7,124 nucleotides of DNA from Lachnospiraceae bacterium (GTDB lineage Bacteria; Bacillota_A; Clostridia; Lachnospirales; Lachnospiraceae), in NCBI GenBank assembly GCA_017996675.1, contig JAGOGN010000073.1, positions 1-7,124 of the forward strand, written 5' to 3'. The position numbers were made by a program, and so were the translations under genes. The notes beneath the pieces were generated by a model. That model saw only the letters and a list, made by a program, of their open reading frames with translations, was not told where the DNA came from and made no database searches. Positions 5,144 through 7,124 of this stretch are shown in pieces; the stretch's first letter is position 1; every line of letters begins with the position of its first letter.

Positions 5144-6811
5144 ATGAAATTTACAGAAATGAAGTACGAACGTATGGACACTGAAGTCCTTGTTACAAAG
5201 GCAAATGAATTAATTGAAAAAATAAAACAAGCGAAATCTGGGGAAGAAGTATTTGCTATTCATAAAGAATATTACGATCTTTCAAATGATTTTATGACAA
5301 ATTTTACATTAGCTCATATTCGCCATGATATTGATACCACAGATGAATTTTATGACAAAGAAAATGAATTTTATGATGAAGCTTTACCAGTGATTTCAAA
5401 CACACTGAATGAGTACCAGAGAGCATTATATGAATCGCCATTTCGTGCAGAGCTAGAAGATAAGATCGGAAAAGTGGTATTTAAAAATATCGAGCTTGCT
5501 TTGAAATCTATGGATGAAAAGCTGATTCCACTGATGCAGGAAGAAAATGCACTGACATCTAAATATGCGAAACTTTTGGCTTCCGCAAAGATTCCTTTTG
5601 ATGGAGAGATTTATAATCTTTCATTGATGACAAAGTTCACAACTTCTCAGGATCGCGCTGTACGTCGTCGTGCATACGAAGCGATGAGCAAATTCTTCAC
5701 AGATAATCAGGTTGAACTGGATCAAATTTATGATCAGTTAGTGAAAAATCGTACCGAACAGGCAAGACAGATGGGCTATGATAACTTTGTTGAACTTGGT
5801 TATTACCGTATGAACCGTAACTGTTATGATAAGAGTATGGTTGAAAACTTCCGTAAACAAATTAAAACTTACATGGTACCTTATGTGGAAAGACTACAGG
5901 AAGAACGTAGAAAGAAAATTGAACTGGATCATTTGACATTTGTAGATAATGGAATTTTCTTCACAGAAGGAAATCCAAAACCAACAGGTACTCCAGAAGA
6001 AATTCTTCAGGATGGTCAGAGCATGTACAGTGAACTTTCTCCTGAAACAAAGGAATTCTTTGATTTTATGTCTGAAAATGAATTGTTTGATGTTTTTGGT
6101 CGTAAAACGAAAAAAACAGGTGGTTATATGACTTACCTACCTAATTATAAAGCTCCTTTTATTTTTGCCAACTTTAATGGAACCAGCGGGGATGTAGATG
6201 TTATTACCCATGAATGTGGACACGCATTCCAAGGTTATTTGATGAGAGATGATGAAATTCAGGAACATGCAGACATTACGATGGAAACAGCAGAAATTCA
6301 CTCCATGTCAATGGAATATTTTACCTATCAGTGGATGGAACGTTTCTTTGGTGATCGTGCAAATGATTATCGTTTTATGCATAAATTGGATGCAGCAATT
6401 TTTATCCCTTATGGATGTATGGTGGATGAATTCCAGCATATTGTTTACGAAAATCCAGAAATGACTCCAGAAGAAAGAAGACAGACCTGGTTAAGACTTG
6501 AGAAAGAATATAGACCAAGTATGGATTATGATGGTCTTCCATTCTATTCAGAAGGTGGATTATGGCAGAGACAGGCGCACATTTACGAATCTCCATTCTA
6601 TTATATTGATTATTGTCTTGCTTCCATTTGCGCAATGCAATTTAAAGTAATGATGGATCAGGATTTCAAATTGGCTTGGGATCGCTATTTGAAATTATGT
6701 AAAATGGGTGCAAGCGGATTTTATGTAGATATGATCAAAGAAGTTGGATTGAACAGTCCTTTTGAAGATGGTTGTGTTGAGGATTTAATCCAGAAGTTTG
6801 ATCAAAAGTAA
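5144..6811 (+). CDS. M3-family oligoendopeptidase (PepF-like)
   Basis: Cytoplasmic zinc metallopeptidase of the thimet oligopeptidase/PepF type that cleaves short peptides, 555 aa and close to the usual length for the compact Firmicutes group. The zinc motif is HECGH (356-360) inside DVITHECGHAFQGY, with H356 and H360 as ligands, E357 as catalytic base and E384 (in ETAEIHSMSMEYF) as third ligand 28 residues on, matching the M3 spacing. The upstream GYMTYLPNYKAPFIFANFNGT and downstream GGLWQRQAHIYESPFYYIDY, with His and Tyr residues that shape the active site in this family, are also present. The N-terminal part (about 1-200) is helical. There is no signal peptide. The start at 5144 follows AAAGGAG at 5132-5138, and its own promoter precedes it. 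The next gene starts 38 nt after the stop with no terminator between them. The exact substrate is not predictable; a role in recycling peptides is the usual inference. Confidence 0.94.
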   Translation: MKFTEMKYERMDTEVLVTKANELIEKIKQAKSGEEVFAIHKEYYDLSNDFMTNFTLAHIRHDIDTTDEFYDKENEFYDEALPVISNTLNEYQRALYESPFRAELEDKIGKVVFKNIELALKSMDEKLIPLMQEENALTSKYAKLLASAKIPFDGEIYNLSLMTKFTTSQDRAVRRRAYEAMSKFFTDNQVELDQIYDQLVKNRTEQARQMGYDNFVELGYYRMNRNCYDKSMVENFRKQIKTYMVPYVERLQEERRKKIELDHLTFVDNGIFFTEGNPKPTGTPEEILQDGQSMYSELSPETKEFFDFMSENELFDVFGRKTKKTGGYMTYLPNYKAPFIFANFNGTSGDVDVITHECGHAFQGYLMRDDEIQEHADITMETAEIHSMSMEYFTYQWMERFFGDRANDYRFMHKLDAAIFIPYGCMVDEFQHIVYENPEMTPEERRQTWLRLEKEYRPSMDYDGLPFYSEGGLWQRQAHIYESPFYYIDYCLASICAMQFKVMMDQDFKLAWDRYLKLCKMGASGFYVDMIKEVGLNSPFEDGCVEDLIQKFDQK

Positions 6812-6849
6812 GTAATTGGTATTTGATTGTTAGAAAGAAAGAGAGTGTC

Positions 6850-7124
6850 ATGCAAAAAGATCGTTCACAGTTAATTTTATCAGAAAGAAATTTGTATAAG
6901 GCATTTATGGTGTTAGCTTTTCCAGTGTTTGGCGTTAACCTGTTGATGTCCATGAACGATTTGCTGGATACTTATTTTATCGGCCAGATGCCGCACTCAG
7001 TTGCGGCACAGGCTGGTATGTCTATTTCCTGGCCATTGATTAATATTTTGATGTCGTTTAATATTGGACTTGCAATTGCTGGTGTAGCAATTATCAGTCA
7101 GTTACTTGGAGCAGGAAATAAAAA
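6850..7124 (+). CDS. MATE-family multidrug/Na+ efflux transporter, 3'-truncated by window edge
   Basis: The first 91 codons of an integral membrane exporter; full members are usually about 450 aa with 12 transmembrane segments. Visible are a hydrophilic N-terminus (MQKDRSQLILSERN), TM1 about 18-38, the family motif MNDLLDTYFIGQM (35-47), a second hydrophobic region about 57-85 and SQLLGAGN (83-90) at the end of it, all typical of MATE proteins. The frame remains open at 7124. The ATG at 6850 has only an A-rich, weak binding site (AAAGAGAG, 6838-6845); an in-frame TTG at 6823 has none better. It lies 38 nt after the peptidase stop with no terminator or clear promoter, so co-transcription is likely. 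The substrate is unknown. Confidence 0.88.
   Translation, partial: MQKDRSQLILSERNLYKAFMVLAFPVFGVNLLMSMNDLLDTYFIGQMPHSVAAQAGMSISWPLINILMSFNIGLAIAGVAIISQLLGAGNK

Noticed and set aside
6402..6635. Minus-strand frame of 77 codons opposite the peptidase gene
   Set aside because: Shadow of a well-conserved metallopeptidase reading frame; no binding site and no recognisable protein features.

Overview
The window looks like chromosomal DNA of a low-GC, anaerobic Clostridia-type Firmicute, possibly Lachnospirales or a relative. This rests on the AT-rich sequence, strong GGAGG ribosome binding sites, TATAAT-type promoters, a Gram-positive-style lipoprotein and the anaerobic (cobalt-early) cobalamin genes. 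The genus cannot be named from sequence alone. No tRNA, rRNA, CRISPR array, insertion sequence or phage gene was seen, and no stretch over 300 bases lacks a gene.

Layout: (1) 1-1254, corrin synthesis. The 3' part of the cobaltochelatase gene cbiK (+) converges on cbiL (-), the cobalt-factor II C20-methyltransferase gene, and a shared bidirectional terminator lies between them. (2) 1255-1390, a divergent promoter region. An extended -10 promoter drives cbiL leftward and a consensus-like promoter (TTTACA, 17 bp, TATAAT) drives a two-component operon rightward. (3) 1391-4090, a tightly packed operon: an OmpR-type response regulator, a membrane sensor histidine kinase overlapping it by 4 nt, and an unrecognised single-pass membrane protein starting 1 nt after the kinase stop. 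A perfect intrinsic-terminator-like hairpin with six T's lies inside the kinase gene, about 65 nt after its start codon. (4) 4124-5021, a separately promoted secreted lipoprotein with a DxNxDG calcium-loop-like motif, closed by a strong terminator. Coding-like sequence follows its stop codon. (5) 5035-7124, an M3-family oligoendopeptidase with its own promoter and a structured leader, then the start of a MATE-family transporter that runs off the window.

How the genes work together: CbiK and CbiL act at successive early steps of anaerobic corrin synthesis (cobalt insertion, then C20 methylation). The regulator, kinase and third membrane protein are presumably one signalling unit. The 196-aa protein may be an accessory or modulator of the kinase, and the adjacent lipoprotein is a possible target or sensor partner, both by position only. 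The peptidase and the transporter look like ordinary housekeeping or accessory genes that may share a transcript.

Most noteworthy: the intragenic terminator-like hairpin in the kinase gene, a possible control of the regulator:kinase ratio, and the synonymous-only diverged repeat that straddles the lipoprotein stop codon. I found no convincing wholly new multi-gene system.
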